64,000 nucleotides of DNA from Cytophagales bacterium (GTDB lineage Bacteria; Bacteroidota; Bacteroidia; Cytophagales; 172606-1). A program made the position numbers and the translations under genes. The stretch covers positions 44,633 through 108,632 of the forward strand of contig JAUJMU010000013.1 in the NCBI GenBank assembly GCA_030446715.1. The letters are read 5' to 3'. The first letter of the stretch is position 1. Each line of letters begins with the position of its first letter. Below, one piece after another: positions 28,904-37,496 of this stretch. A model generated the notes under the pieces. The model did not search any database, had not been told where the DNA came from, and saw only the letters and a list, made by a program, of their open reading frames with translations.

Positions 28904-29125
28904 ATGTTGGCTGTGAAAAGAAAAGTGCATGTGGATGCTACGAGGGAGGTCACGATCCGACTCCCGGAAAACTTGCCGCCAGGAGAATACGATCTGGTAG
29001 TAGTTATTGACAATTCTTCGTCTGTACAAACAAGCCGCAGACTGACCTTTGCGGATTATACATCAAAAGAGTCTCCTTCCAGCACATTCCGACGGGAGGA
29101 TATTTATGAAGAAGATGACCGGTAG
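28904..29125 (+). CDS. Putative antitoxin of a PIN-toxin pair
   Basis: The 73-residue protein (MLAVKRKVHVDATREVTIRLPENLPPGEYDLVVVID) has a beta-rich N-terminal half. Its acidic tail (FRREDIYEEDDR) fits the arrangement of small antitoxins that cover a PIN toxin. Its last 20 bases overlap the start of the PIN gene, which implies translational coupling. It does not match a named antitoxin family that I recognise; the call is by context. Confidence 0.6.
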   Translation: MLAVKRKVHVDATREVTIRLPENLPPGEYDLVVVIDNSSSVQTSRRLTFADYTSKESPSSTFRREDIYEEDDR

Positions 29126-29561
29126 AATTTTCGTTGACACCAATGTACTGCTGTATGCCAACCTGATTGATTCTCCCTTCAGTGCAGTGGCCCGGCAACG
29201 ACTTGAGTCATACTACAACGGTGGCTGGGAGTTGTGGATAAGCCGGCAAATTGTAAGGGAATACCTGGCAGTATTATCCAAACTGCAAAAACCGGCAGCA
29301 GTCACCCCTACCCATTTGCAAGATCTCCGCATCTTACTGTCAGGCTTCAGCATTTCGGATGAGGATGAGAGGAGCACGGTTGCACTCTTTGAACTGTTGC
29401 GTCAGATTCCCTGCGGCGGAAAACAAGTTCACGATGCCAATGTAGTAGCTACTATGCAGGTAACTGGTGTTGATACTCTTCTCACCCACAATGTAGCAGA
29501 CTTCACCCGTTTTAACAGCCTCATCCGGATTGCTCCGTTACTTGAACCTCAAACACTCTGA
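29106..29561 (+). CDS. vapC: PIN-domain ribonuclease toxin (VapC-like)
   Basis: From the ATG at 29,106 this is a 151-residue PIN protein: IFVDTNVLLYANLID carries the first acidic residue, REYLAVLS the second, and HDANVVATMQVTGVDTLLTHNVADF the remaining ones. VapC toxins cut tRNA or rRNA when freed from their antitoxin. It overlaps the upstream small gene by 20 bases. A second start at 29,115 would lose only three residues. Confidence 0.85.
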   Translation: MKKMTGRIFVDTNVLLYANLIDSPFSAVARQRLESYYNGGWELWISRQIVREYLAVLSKLQKPAAVTPTHLQDLRILLSGFSISDEDERSTVALFELLRQIPCGGKQVHDANVVATMQVTGVDTLLTHNVADFTRFNSLIRIAPLLEPQTL

Positions 29562-29772
29562 CTATAAAAGTCCGGCTTTGTACAGGCGCGAAGCTGTGAC
29601 CTGGTCTCTCCTGAGCCGGCTGGTCTTTGATGCGGGGCAAAAACGTCAGGCGTCTCCGCTTTGCATCTGGAGATACAAAACAAGGACGCCTTAAACCGGC
29701 CACCTACTTCTCCATGCCCGTGCTGGTTCCAGCGTCTACGCTTGAGCCAGACCGGACACTTCGGTTACCGGA

Positions 29773-30261
29773 TCACATTTCAAACTCGCCTCTGTGTTCA
29801 ATACCGCCATTTTTTAAAAAAACTATAATCTGCCTTCGTACGCCCCGGGGTTCCGGGTAGGTGTAAACAACAATCTTCGGGCTGCCATCTTTGTTGGTCA
29901 AATCTCCCCATGGGAAGTGGTCTCTGGTTGCCACCTCTGTTCTTCCGGGCACAAAATGGATAAGTCGGTTCCCCACAATCTGGTCAAGGCACTGGTGAAT
30001 GGCTTGCTTTTGCAGGGAATCTTCCATCGGCTGGGAGCGGTCACCGTTCCAGATCAGCACGGGGTACCCGTAGATGCAGGTATATTGCCGGGGCGGAGAC
30101 GGGGATTGTTTGTGGATATCATACAGGTTAACGGAAAGACGTGTGCTGTAAAAATCAGAACCGGTCCAAGCGTCCACACCTGAATCTCCCGGTTCAAAGT
30201 TATCTGCTGAGACCAGCATAGCCCCTCCCTGTACCATTTCAGGCGTCCACGCCTGAGTCAT
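29773..30261 (-). CDS. Hypothetical protein
   Basis: The frame encodes up to 162 residues with no family I recognise. The C-terminal 100 residues (DSLQKQAIHQCLDQIVGNRLIHFVPGRTEV; KIVVYTYPEPRGVRRQIIVFLKNGG) look like a real protein. The first residues run through a dispersed palindrome (30,239-30,256), so the start is more likely internal, at the methionine of MVQGGAML or MLVSAD. No signal peptide or membrane segment is seen. Confidence 0.45.
   Translation of the reverse strand: MTQAWTPEMVQGGAMLVSADNFEPGDSGVDAWTGSDFYSTRLSVNLYDIHKQSPSPPRQYTCIYGYPVLIWNGDRSQPMEDSLQKQAIHQCLDQIVGNRLIHFVPGRTEVATRDHFPWGDLTNKDGSPKIVVYTYPEPRGVRRQIIVFLKNGGIEHRGEFEM
30239..30256. repeat. Dispersed palindrome TCAGGCGTCCACGCCTGA
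   Basis: An 18-base palindrome with arms TCAGGCGT/ACGCCTGA. The same sequence forms the core of the hairpin at 35,869-35,892, and decayed copies lie near 29,730, 30,167 and 44,979. Confidence 0.65.
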
Positions 30262-30322
30262 TCGGGGCGCAGGCGGATGGCGGCAACGGGGCCGATCTGA
30301 TCAACCTGCCATCCGGTTCGTT

Positions 30323-31201
30323 TTACGCCTCAAAATCTCCCCGCGAGGGATTGTACACCATGGCTCCCATCAGACCGGTGCCGGTAAGCCGGGTAATTTC
30401 ATTGCGCAGCGTATTGACCCTTGCCGGGTAATGCTCCTTGCCCAGACTCAGCAGATTGACAAAGGCGCGGTCATAATTTCCTCCGGTATTGAGGGCCTGA
30501 ATGATCTGCTCACTCCTGGCCCGGCCCTGGTGGCGGATATCACAGATGGCCAGACAGATCCGGTCGGGAGCCCGGTCCAGGTTATACCGCCGGTGGTACA
30601 GCCTCAGGTTGTTGCGGGCCTGCTCAATGGCAATGGCTACCTGCAGATCGCGGTGGGCCGCGCTTTCGGTTGCCCAGTGAATCAGCCGGGCCGCGTTGAG
30701 GATTTCGGCGTCCTCTACTTCGCTGAGGGAAGGATTGAAATAATCCATGAGCGGCTGGGTGGTCTGGTTGTTTTCCAGCTGGATCATCTGCCCGTTGCGG
30801 TACAGAAAAATGCGGTTGTTGATCACCTGCAGGTCCGGGAAATACTCAAGCGCCCCGGGCTGGGCCAGCAGCCGCCGGAAAAACTGCACAAAATCACCGT
30901 TGGGCACGTGAGCCGCATACTGCATGAACCCGAAGGTAAACTTTGCCCGGTCGTAGGTATTGAGGCAGAAAAATGACCCGTTGCTTTCGCAGGCCGCCGT
31001 AGGCGCAATGAAGTGAGCCCAGTTGCCGTACTGCGCCACGTAGTCTTCCGGCTGATAGAGAGTCCCGGCTACTTTTGCCAGATTGTACAGCCCCACATTG
31101 TCCTGATACGTGGTGCGCTTGCCCACCAGAAAACGCGGCTTCCCGAACGGAGCGGCGTAATAATTATTCCCGTCCCGGGAAAGTTTAAAGAGAATGGCCA
31201 T
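30323..31201 (-). CDS. Hypothetical protein with a lysozyme-like segment
   Basis: The 292-residue protein has no signal peptide. The part around residues 65-120 (IAPTAACESNGSFFCLNTYDRAKFTFGFMQYAAHVPNGDFVQFF) has the look of a lysozyme-fold or chitosanase-like active region, with a glutamate followed by an aspartate-bearing FTFGFMQ turn. The rest is helical and rich in arginine and glutamine. I do not recognise a named family, and the enzymatic suggestion is an inference from the pattern only. Confidence 0.6.
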   Translation of the reverse strand: MAILFKLSRDGNNYYAAPFGKPRFLVGKRTTYQDNVGLYNLAKVAGTLYQPEDYVAQYGNWAHFIAPTAACESNGSFFCLNTYDRAKFTFGFMQYAAHVPNGDFVQFFRRLLAQPGALEYFPDLQVINNRIFLYRNGQMIQLENNQTTQPLMDYFNPSLSEVEDAEILNAARLIHWATESAAHRDLQVAIAIEQARNNLRLYHRRYNLDRAPDRICLAICDIRHQGRARSEQIIQALNTGGNYDRAFVNLLSLGKEHYPARVNTLRNEITRLTGTGLMGAMVYNPSRGDFEA

Positions 31202-31327
31202 TGGCTGGGAAGGGTTACGAATAAGGAGTTACTGGTTATTGGTTGTCCGAAGTTTAACCGGTTGACAATCAGTGACTGATGCAGCCCCTGATACCGGATT
31301 ACCTTTGACCGGGTACATAAAAAAACA

Positions 31328-31399
31328 ATTCTGAATTCTGAATGGGCATGATCGCACACTGTATGCGAGAGGTTTAATTCAAAATCTAAAATTCAGAAT
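31328..31399. repeat. AT-rich inverted repeat, dispersed (copy 2)
   Basis: Shares the core GGGCATGATCGCACACTGTA and GCGAGAGGTTT with the repeat at 28,777-28,865; arms ATTCTGAATT / AATTCAGAAT are shorter. It sits in the gap between the hypothetical gene and the M3 peptidase. Confidence 0.65.
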
Positions 31400-31473
31400 C
31401 TATAATCTGAGTATATGCATGATGCAGAAGATTCCTTATTATATCAGAACGGACAACGACCAACCAACAAAGC

Positions 31474-33513
31474 TTACTCCGTTACCAGTCCGCTGCGGCG
31501 CAGCATGGCTTTGGGGGAAGGCTCCCGGCCCCGGAACTTCTTGTATAACGCCATCGGGTGTTCGCTGCCACCCTTTTCGAGCACAAACCGCCGGAACTTA
31601 CCGGCCACTTCTTTGTCAAAAAGCCCGTTTTCCTCAAAATACTCAAAGGCATCGGCGTCCAGCACCTCCGACCATTTGTAGCTGTAGTACCCGGCCGAGT
31701 AGCCACCCGCAAAAATATGCGAAAAGGCCGGGCTGAAGGCAGTACCCTCCACCCGCGGAAAGAGATTTACCTGTTCGTCTATTTTGCTTTCAATTTCCAC
31801 CACTGATTCGTTGCCCGGCGTGCCGCTGTGCCAGTTCATATCCACCATGCCGTACCGGATCTGGGTGAGGCTGTTGACGCCCTCCATGAAATTCTGACTC
31901 TCGCGGATCTTGTCGATCAGCTCCTGCGGGATGACTTCGCCGGTCTGGTAGTGCCGGGCAAAAATCCTGAGCACTTCGGGCTGGTAGCACCAGTTTTCCA
32001 TCAGTTGGGAAGGCAGCTCCACGAAGTCGCGGTAGACGTTGGTGCCGGTGAGGCTTTCGTACCTGCCGTTGGCCAGCATGCCGTGCAGGGCGTGGCCGAA
32101 TTCGTGAAAAAGCGTGGTTACTTCGTTGAAAGTCAGCAGGGAAGGCCGCGTTTCGGTGGGCCGGGTGAAGTTGCATACGTTCACGATGTGCGGCCGGATG
32201 TTTTCGCCGTTCACGGTTTTCTGGCCCTGAATGTCATTCATCCACGCCCCGTTGCGTTTGCCTTCCCGCGGGAAGTAATCGCCGTAGAAGACGGAAATGA
32301 AATTGTTCGCTTCGTCAAACACCTCGTAGGCTTTCACCTCCGGATGGTACACAGGAATGTCACTGTTCTCTTTGAAAGTAAGGCCGAAAAGCTTGTTGGC
32401 TACCGTAAAAATCCCGTCCAGTACGTTGCCCAGTTCGAAGTAAGGCTTCAGGATTTCGTCGTCCAGCGAATACTTTTCCTTTTTCAGCTTTTCGGCGTAG
32501 TAGCTGTAGTCCCACCGCTGGAGCCGGTCTTCGGGAAAACCCCGGGTTTTTGCGTAGGCGGTCAGGTCAGCCAGTTGCGCCTGCGCCTTAGGTTTGGCGT
32601 ATCCGACCAGTTCTTCCAGAAAACCGGTCACCTTGCCCGCCGAGCCGGCCATGCTCTCTTCCAGCACAAAATCGGCGTGGGTCGGGTAGCCCAGCAGGGC
32701 CGCCCGTTCGGCGCGAAGTTTCACTATCTTGTGAAGAATTTCCTGATTATCATTTTTATCACCCCGGTAACCACGGGAATTATAGGCCATGAATAATTCG
32801 CGGCGCAGATTCCGGTTATCGGCGTATTGCATAAAGGGCACGTAGCTGGGCCCCTGCAGCGTGAATGCCCAGCCGTCCCTGTCCTTCTCTTTTGCCGTCT
32901 GTGCGGCTATTTCGCGGGCAAACTCCGGCAGCCCGGCGAGGTCCTTTTCGTCGGTGATCCGGAGCAGGTATTCGTTGGTTTCGTTGAGGATATTTTCCCC
33001 GAACTGCAGGGAAAGCTGCGCCAGCTCCGTGTTGATTTCCCGGAACCGTTCCTGCTTTTCCTCGGGCAGGTTGGCTCCGTTGCGGGCAAAGTTCTTGTAG
33101 GTCCGCTCCAGCAGCATCTGGTCTTCGGGATCGAGGCTGAGCCCCTGCCGCTTTTCGTAAACCGCTTTGATGCGGGCAAACAGGCTGGCATTGAGGGTAA
33201 TGTCATTGCCGTATTCGGTCAGCAGCGGCGAGACTTCCCGCACGATGCCCTGCAGTCCGGCGTTGGTTTCGGCGTGGTTGAGGTTAAACAGCACCGAAGA
33301 CACCCGGCCCAGCGATTCTCCGCTCCGTTCGAGGGCAACCAGCGTGTTCCCGAAGTCAGGCGGTTCAGGGTTGGCCGTGATGGCGTCTATTTCCCGCCGC
33401 CCCTGAGCCAGGGCTTCCTTCAGGGCGGGGAGAAAATGTTCGTTTTTGATCTGTCCGAAAGGGACGGTTCCGTGTGGGGTACGGAACGGCTGCAACAATG
33501 GATTATCGGTCAT
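31474..33513 (-). CDS. M3 family metallopeptidase (peptidyl-dipeptidase / oligopeptidase type)
   Basis: The 679-residue protein is a full-length M3 peptidase. The zinc site is TLFHEFGHALHGMLA (HExxH) with the downstream glutamate in VELPSQLMENW, and the C-terminal YSAGYYSYKWSEVLDADAF is characteristic of the Dcp/OpdA group. It has no signal peptide, so it is probably a cytoplasmic enzyme that degrades short peptides. Start MTDNPLLQPFRTPHGTVPF is typical. Confidence 0.93.
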   Translation of the reverse strand: MTDNPLLQPFRTPHGTVPFGQIKNEHFLPALKEALAQGRREIDAITANPEPPDFGNTLVALERSGESLGRVSSVLFNLNHAETNAGLQGIVREVSPLLTEYGNDITLNASLFARIKAVYEKRQGLSLDPEDQMLLERTYKNFARNGANLPEEKQERFREINTELAQLSLQFGENILNETNEYLLRITDEKDLAGLPEFAREIAAQTAKEKDRDGWAFTLQGPSYVPFMQYADNRNLRRELFMAYNSRGYRGDKNDNQEILHKIVKLRAERAALLGYPTHADFVLEESMAGSAGKVTGFLEELVGYAKPKAQAQLADLTAYAKTRGFPEDRLQRWDYSYYAEKLKKEKYSLDDEILKPYFELGNVLDGIFTVANKLFGLTFKENSDIPVYHPEVKAYEVFDEANNFISVFYGDYFPREGKRNGAWMNDIQGQKTVNGENIRPHIVNVCNFTRPTETRPSLLTFNEVTTLFHEFGHALHGMLANGRYESLTGTNVYRDFVELPSQLMENWCYQPEVLRIFARHYQTGEVIPQELIDKIRESQNFMEGVNSLTQIRYGMVDMNWHSGTPGNESVVEIESKIDEQVNLFPRVEGTAFSPAFSHIFAGGYSAGYYSYKWSEVLDADAFEYFEENGLFDKEVAGKFRRFVLEKGGSEHPMALYKKFRGREPSPKAMLRRSGLVTE

Positions 33514-34033
33514 AGGGGTAGTGGTTGGCTGTATTACAGGAAAGGTTATGGTTGTATGGCTGGATGGTTATATGGTTACTGAACCAGCCATTCAGCCACA
33601 TACCCATATATCCATTGTGATACAATCTCATTTGCCGGTACAGTTGGCAGTTGCGCAAGGGGTCTTCTGCGACTCCACCGGCGGTTTCGCAATATACCGG
33701 AAAGAGTGAATCTCCAATCCCGAAGTCATGCTCAGTGAGTGCTTTCCGGGACCAGTACCGCTGTCCGGCTCACCTGAAAAACAAACGCGCCATTCAAAAG
33801 CGGGACGCTTTTCCGGAAGAAGGCACGGGAGGACTCCCGCGCCAGCAGGTTATAAGAATACCCATACTGGTTCCGTCCCTTCGGAGGGCTGGGACCTCTT
33901 TACCTGCAAAACCCGATTCGGAGGGCTACCCATCACTTCAAATTGTCCGAACAGCAAAATCCCCGGCACCGCTCTGACACGACACCGGGGAGTAGTATGG
34001 TTAGGTTTGATCTGCTGAAAACAGGGCTCCGTC
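33514..34033. other. Intergenic, no gene recognised
   Basis: About 520 bases. The right half (33,740-34,000) contains GC-rich partial repeats such as TCGGAGGGCT occurring twice, but I find no protein-like frame on either strand and no clear terminator or RNA structure. Confidence 0.4.
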
Positions 34034-34375
34034 TTAACTCCGCTTCCGGACGGGAGGGAAGGCAACCGGTTCGCCGGTTGATTCCAGTTGAGCCCTCACC
34101 AGACTTTTTGCAATTACGCCTTGCAGGGTCTGGTTGAGCATCTTCACCGTTTTGGGCCGGTTAATGTTCAGGTGCACGCCTTCCAGCCGCTCCTCGTACA
34201 CCAGTTGGCCGGCGTTGTCGTAAAACTTCACAATGGAGTGGTCTTTGGTGCGGTCATTGGTTTCAACTACCCAGTAGCCGGTACCGGGTGCGGGTGCCTG
34301 TGCCGCGGCGGGCAGTACGTAAAGGGAAAACAGGAGCGAAGAAACAAGGATTGTTTTTAAGGTTTGCGCTTTCAT
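34034..34375 (-). CDS. Secreted hypothetical protein
   Basis: The 113-residue protein has a signal peptide (MKAQTLKTILVSSLLFSLYVLPAAAQA). The mature part is short and beta-rich: YWVVETNDRTKDHSIVKFYDNAGQLVYEERLEGVHLNI, then KMLNQTLQGVI. The pattern 'WVVETN ... IVKFYDN..LVYEE.LEG' is known to me from unnamed periplasmic proteins of Cytophagales. It is probably exported; no function is established. Confidence 0.65.
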   Translation of the reverse strand: MKAQTLKTILVSSLLFSLYVLPAAAQAPAPGTGYWVVETNDRTKDHSIVKFYDNAGQLVYEERLEGVHLNINRPKTVKMLNQTLQGVIAKSLVRAQLESTGEPVAFPPVRKRS

Positions 34376-34630
34376 AGTGTTGTGTGTTTGAATGTGAAAA
34401 GTGGGTGAGTGTGTATGGTTGGCTCAAATATAATAGGGTGTAAAACCCGCTGCACGGATAATCGCCATCAGGCAGGGAAGGACCGCTACACAGCATGAAA
34501 GCTTACCCTAAAGCCTTCCGGAGCAGTAAAATGCCGTTTGGGGGCTCTTTTTGGTCGTTTGTCTACAAACTGCCTTAAAAGTGGCAAAGGGAGAGCCTTT
34601 TTTGTACTTTGGGTACGGAAAATCAACCGG

Positions 34631-35809
34631 ATGCTTCCCTTCATGACACAATCTCCCTGCTATACCAGCTTTATCTTTTCGGATGAGCCCCGGCACCGGG
34701 TCAGCCGGCACGTGGTGTTCTGGTTGACATGGGTGGCCTTCTTCACCATTACTTATGGCAGCAGGCCGGGCGGCGTTAAGAACAACATCGAAATGTACTA
34801 TGTGAAGTCATACTTTTCAGCATTTGTGGAGTCGATTATCTATCTGCCCGACCATATGCTGCTCAGCTATTGCCTCATTTATTTTATCCTGCCCCGGTAC
34901 CTGTTCCGGGCGAAATACCTGCAAGCACTGGGGGCTTTGGTGATAGTGATCATATTTGTGCTCTGCACGGCCCATTACCTGACAAACTACGCGGCGGTGG
35001 TCTTCCGGATCTGGTATGGCTTGCCGGCACCTTCCACTTCCTTTTATTTCAGCACCCTTGCCGGCCTTCGCGGGGGCCTGACCATCGGCGGATTTGCCGC
35101 CGCGGCCAAAATGATGAAGCACTGGATACGCAAAAACCAGCTGGCTCAACAACTGCAGCGCGAAAAGCTGACCGCTGAACTGCAACTGCTGAAAGCCCAG
35201 GTGCATCCGCACTTCCTCTTCAACACGCTGAACAATCTATACTCCCTCACCCTGTTCAAGTCAGACAATGCCCCGGAAGTAGTGCTCAAGCTTTCGGCCT
35301 TGCTGCGTTACATGCTTTACGAATGCAATGTGCCGGTCGTATCGTTGGACAAGGAAATCCGGATGATGCAGGATTATATTGAACTCGAAAAACTCCGCTA
35401 CGGCGACCGGCTCGACTTATCAGTGAACATCAGCGGTGACCTGCGCGGCAACCTGATTGCGCCCCTCCTGCTGCTTCCCTTTCTCGAAAACAGCTTCAAG
35501 CACGGGGCCAGCCAGGAACTGGACCAGGCATGGATTGGGCTGGACCTTTGGGTAAGGGGAAACACCCTGAAAATGAAACTGATCAACGGTGTACCAAAGG
35601 AATCAGAAATCCATCAACCGGAAGATCACCGGCACGGCATCGGCCTGCAAAACGTGCAGAAACGGCTGTCGCTGCTCTACCCCGGCCGGCACGAACTGAA
35701 GATTATCCGGGAGGAGGAAACCTTTATGGTGTCCCTGAATATTCAGATGGAGGGAACAAATGCCTTGCAGGCTGATCCGGTAGCTGCCGCCGCGGCGTAC
35801 GAACTTTAA
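34631..35809 (+). CDS. LytS-type sensor histidine kinase
   Basis: The protein (about 390 residues from ATG 34,631) has four membrane helices in its first half and a His_kinase (PF06580) core with the phospho-acceptor histidine in LKAQVHPHFLFNTLNNLYSL. An ATPase domain follows (LLPFLENSFKHGA, HGIGLQNVQKRLSLLYPG). No extracytoplasmic sensor domain is present. It probably phosphorylates the LytTR regulator that starts 272 bases downstream. The frame is open to 34,538, but the upstream part does not look coding. Confidence 0.88.
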   Translation: MLPFMTQSPCYTSFIFSDEPRHRVSRHVVFWLTWVAFFTITYGSRPGGVKNNIEMYYVKSYFSAFVESIIYLPDHMLLSYCLIYFILPRYLFRAKYLQALGALVIVIIFVLCTAHYLTNYAAVVFRIWYGLPAPSTSFYFSTLAGLRGGLTIGGFAAAAKMMKHWIRKNQLAQQLQREKLTAELQLLKAQVHPHFLFNTLNNLYSLTLFKSDNAPEVVLKLSALLRYMLYECNVPVVSLDKEIRMMQDYIELEKLRYGDRLDLSVNISGDLRGNLIAPLLLLPFLENSFKHGASQELDQAWIGLDLWVRGNTLKMKLINGVPKESEIHQPEDHRHGIGLQNVQKRLSLLYPGRHELKIIREEETFMVSLNIQMEGTNALQADPVAAAAAYEL

Positions 35810-35837
35810 GAAACAGGGTTGTATGGCTAAAGGGTCA

Positions 35838-35933
35838 GGACTTTCTCAAAAGAAGGTAGTATTGCGCTGGTTCAGGCGTCCACGCCTGAACCACCTGCCG
35901 CGGAGTCAAAGGAGTGGTATTTTGAGAAAGTTC
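35838..35933. mobile_element. MITE-like element with ACTTTCTCAAAA ends (copy 2)
   Basis: ACTTTCTCAAAA (35,840-35,851) and TTTTGAGAAAGT (35,920-35,931) are perfect inverted repeats about 90 bases apart. Inside is the hairpin GGTTCAGGCGT / ACGCCTGAACC (35,869-35,892). The left end, read from 35,835, is identical over 17 bases to the right end of the element at 1976-2084. AAGGGT occurs on both sides and may be a target repeat. Confidence 0.6.
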
Positions 35934-36080
35934 TAAGGGTAAAGGGTTGAATGGCTGATTGCTGCATTGTTGCCTTGTTAACCTGCTCAGTATATCCAAT
36001 CCAGAGCTTTTTCCTGTTCAACCCTTTGGCCATCCAGCCATACAATAATTTAACAATTCAACCATATAACCATACAATCC

Positions 36081-36794
36081 ATGAAAATCCGCTGCCTGCT
36101 CGTTGACGACGAGCCTCCTGCCCTTGCCGTGCTCAGGTCGCACATTGCGGCAGTGCCCATGCTGGAGGTGGTGGCCGGGTGCCACAACGCCATCGCCGCG
36201 TTTGAAGCTTTGCAGAAATACCCCGTTGACCTGATGTTTCTGGACATCAAAATGCCCCAGCTCATGGGCACCGACTTTCTGCGTTCACTGCGCAACCCGC
36301 CGAAGGTAATCCTGACCACTGCTTACTCCGAATACGCCGTGGACGCTTTCGACCTCGATGTGGTGGATTACCTGCTCAAACCCATCTCACTGGACCGTTT
36401 TCTGCGGGCCATCCAGAAAGTGTACCGGCTGGAGAGCACCGGCACCGCTGCGCTTCCGGCGCCGCGGGAAACGCCCCACACCCAAACCGACCGGTTCCTT
36501 TATTTCCGCGCCGACCGGAAGATGGTCAAGGTGATGGCGGGCGATATTCTGTACATTGAAAGTCTGAAGGACTACGTCCGCATTGTTACGCCGGGTAAAC
36601 AGATCGTGGCCAAACAAACCATTACGTCTCTTCAGGAAATGCTCCCCGAAGACGGTTTCCTGCGCATTCACCGGTCATTTATCGTGGCCCTCAACCGCAT
36701 TGACTCCTTTTCGCCCAACCACGTGGAAGTTGCCGGCAAAGAACTGCCCATCGGCCGCCACTACAAACACGACCTGGAGCGGGAACTGAGGTAA
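36081..36794 (+). CDS. LytTR-family response regulator
   Basis: The 237-residue protein has an N-terminal receiver domain (CLLVDDEPPALAVL, phospho-acceptor aspartate in DLMFLDIKMPQLMG, TAYSEYAVDAFDLDVVDYLLKPI). A C-terminal LytTR DNA-binding domain follows (DILYIESLKDYVRIVT, LRIHRSFIVALNRIDSF). It is the natural partner of the LytS-type kinase just upstream. Its target genes are not evident here. Confidence 0.93.
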   Translation: MKIRCLLVDDEPPALAVLRSHIAAVPMLEVVAGCHNAIAAFEALQKYPVDLMFLDIKMPQLMGTDFLRSLRNPPKVILTTAYSEYAVDAFDLDVVDYLLKPISLDRFLRAIQKVYRLESTGTAALPAPRETPHTQTDRFLYFRADRKMVKVMAGDILYIESLKDYVRIVTPGKQIVAKQTITSLQEMLPEDGFLRIHRSFIVALNRIDSFSPNHVEVAGKELPIGRHYKHDLERELR

Positions 36795-36858
36795 TTACGC
36801 CTGAGGAATGCGAATCAAAGGTTGAAATACTGGAACCACGGTTAGCAGATTGTAAAGC

Positions 36859-37101
36859 CTTTTGCCTCAACAGCCGTGGATTCAGCAGGTAATCAGCGTC
36901 AGACAGGGCTGATTCTCCGGCCCCAAACGGGATGGATATCAACAGTCCACGGTTTCAACCGTGGGAAATAAGAGCACCGGGCAACAAAAACCGTTTAAAC
37001 GGTTTCCTCAAACCCCGGAATTTTTCACCCACGGTTAAAACCGTGGGCTGTTTAACGTCCTTGACATACAGGATTTAAACCCACGCCTGTTGAGGCAAAA
37101 G
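36859..37101. repeat. REP-rich island between 15-bp inverted repeats
   Basis: CTTTTGCCTCAACAG (36,859-36,873) and its exact reverse complement (37,087-37,101) flank several palindromes: CCACGGTTTCAACCGTGG at 36,947-36,964, ACCGTTTAAACGGT near 36,987, and CCCACGGTTAAAACCGTGGG at 37,028-37,047. A near-identical palindrome (40,743-40,766) stands right before the Y1 transposase gene. The rest of the gap (36,795-37,496) holds no gene. Confidence 0.65.
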
Positions 37102-37460
37102 CCAACATGCTCAACCCTGATTTGCATGAGGAATTAAGAATCGGCGAAAGGAATTGGACGGGAAAGGAAGAATTGAGGAGTCGGAGTTCCCAGCCACCTA
37201 TTGACGTTCAGCTTTTTGAGACCAACGCTTTGCCGCGCCTACAATACCGGATCACCTTATCTCAGTGATTTGATCACTCATCTCCCGGAGGCTCTCATCC
37301 CCAAAGCCTGACTGTCTTTCTGCCTCCTCACCTCTTGCTCACTATACTTTACTCCTACCCGTAATTCGTAATCAGTCATTCGTAATTAATTGGTAGTTTG
37401 CACATTTTGCGGGAAAAAATGACTTCTTTCAATTAAATTTTTAATTCCTGCTTCAAATTT

Positions 37461-37468
37461 TATCTTTG
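37461..37468 (+). promoter_or_regulatory. Bacteroidota -7 box (TATCTTTG) before hppA
   Basis: TATCTTTG fits the TAnnTTTG consensus, lies in an AT-rich stretch and is 28 bases upstream of the hppA start. A clear TTG -33 box is not seen. Confidence 0.5.
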
Positions 37469-37496
37469 CGGGGCTCAAAAAAATAACCTCTTTTCT

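Noticed and set aside
33651..34018. Plus-strand frames in the gap after the M3 peptidase
   Set aside because: They have no protein-like pattern and overlap partial GC-rich repeats.
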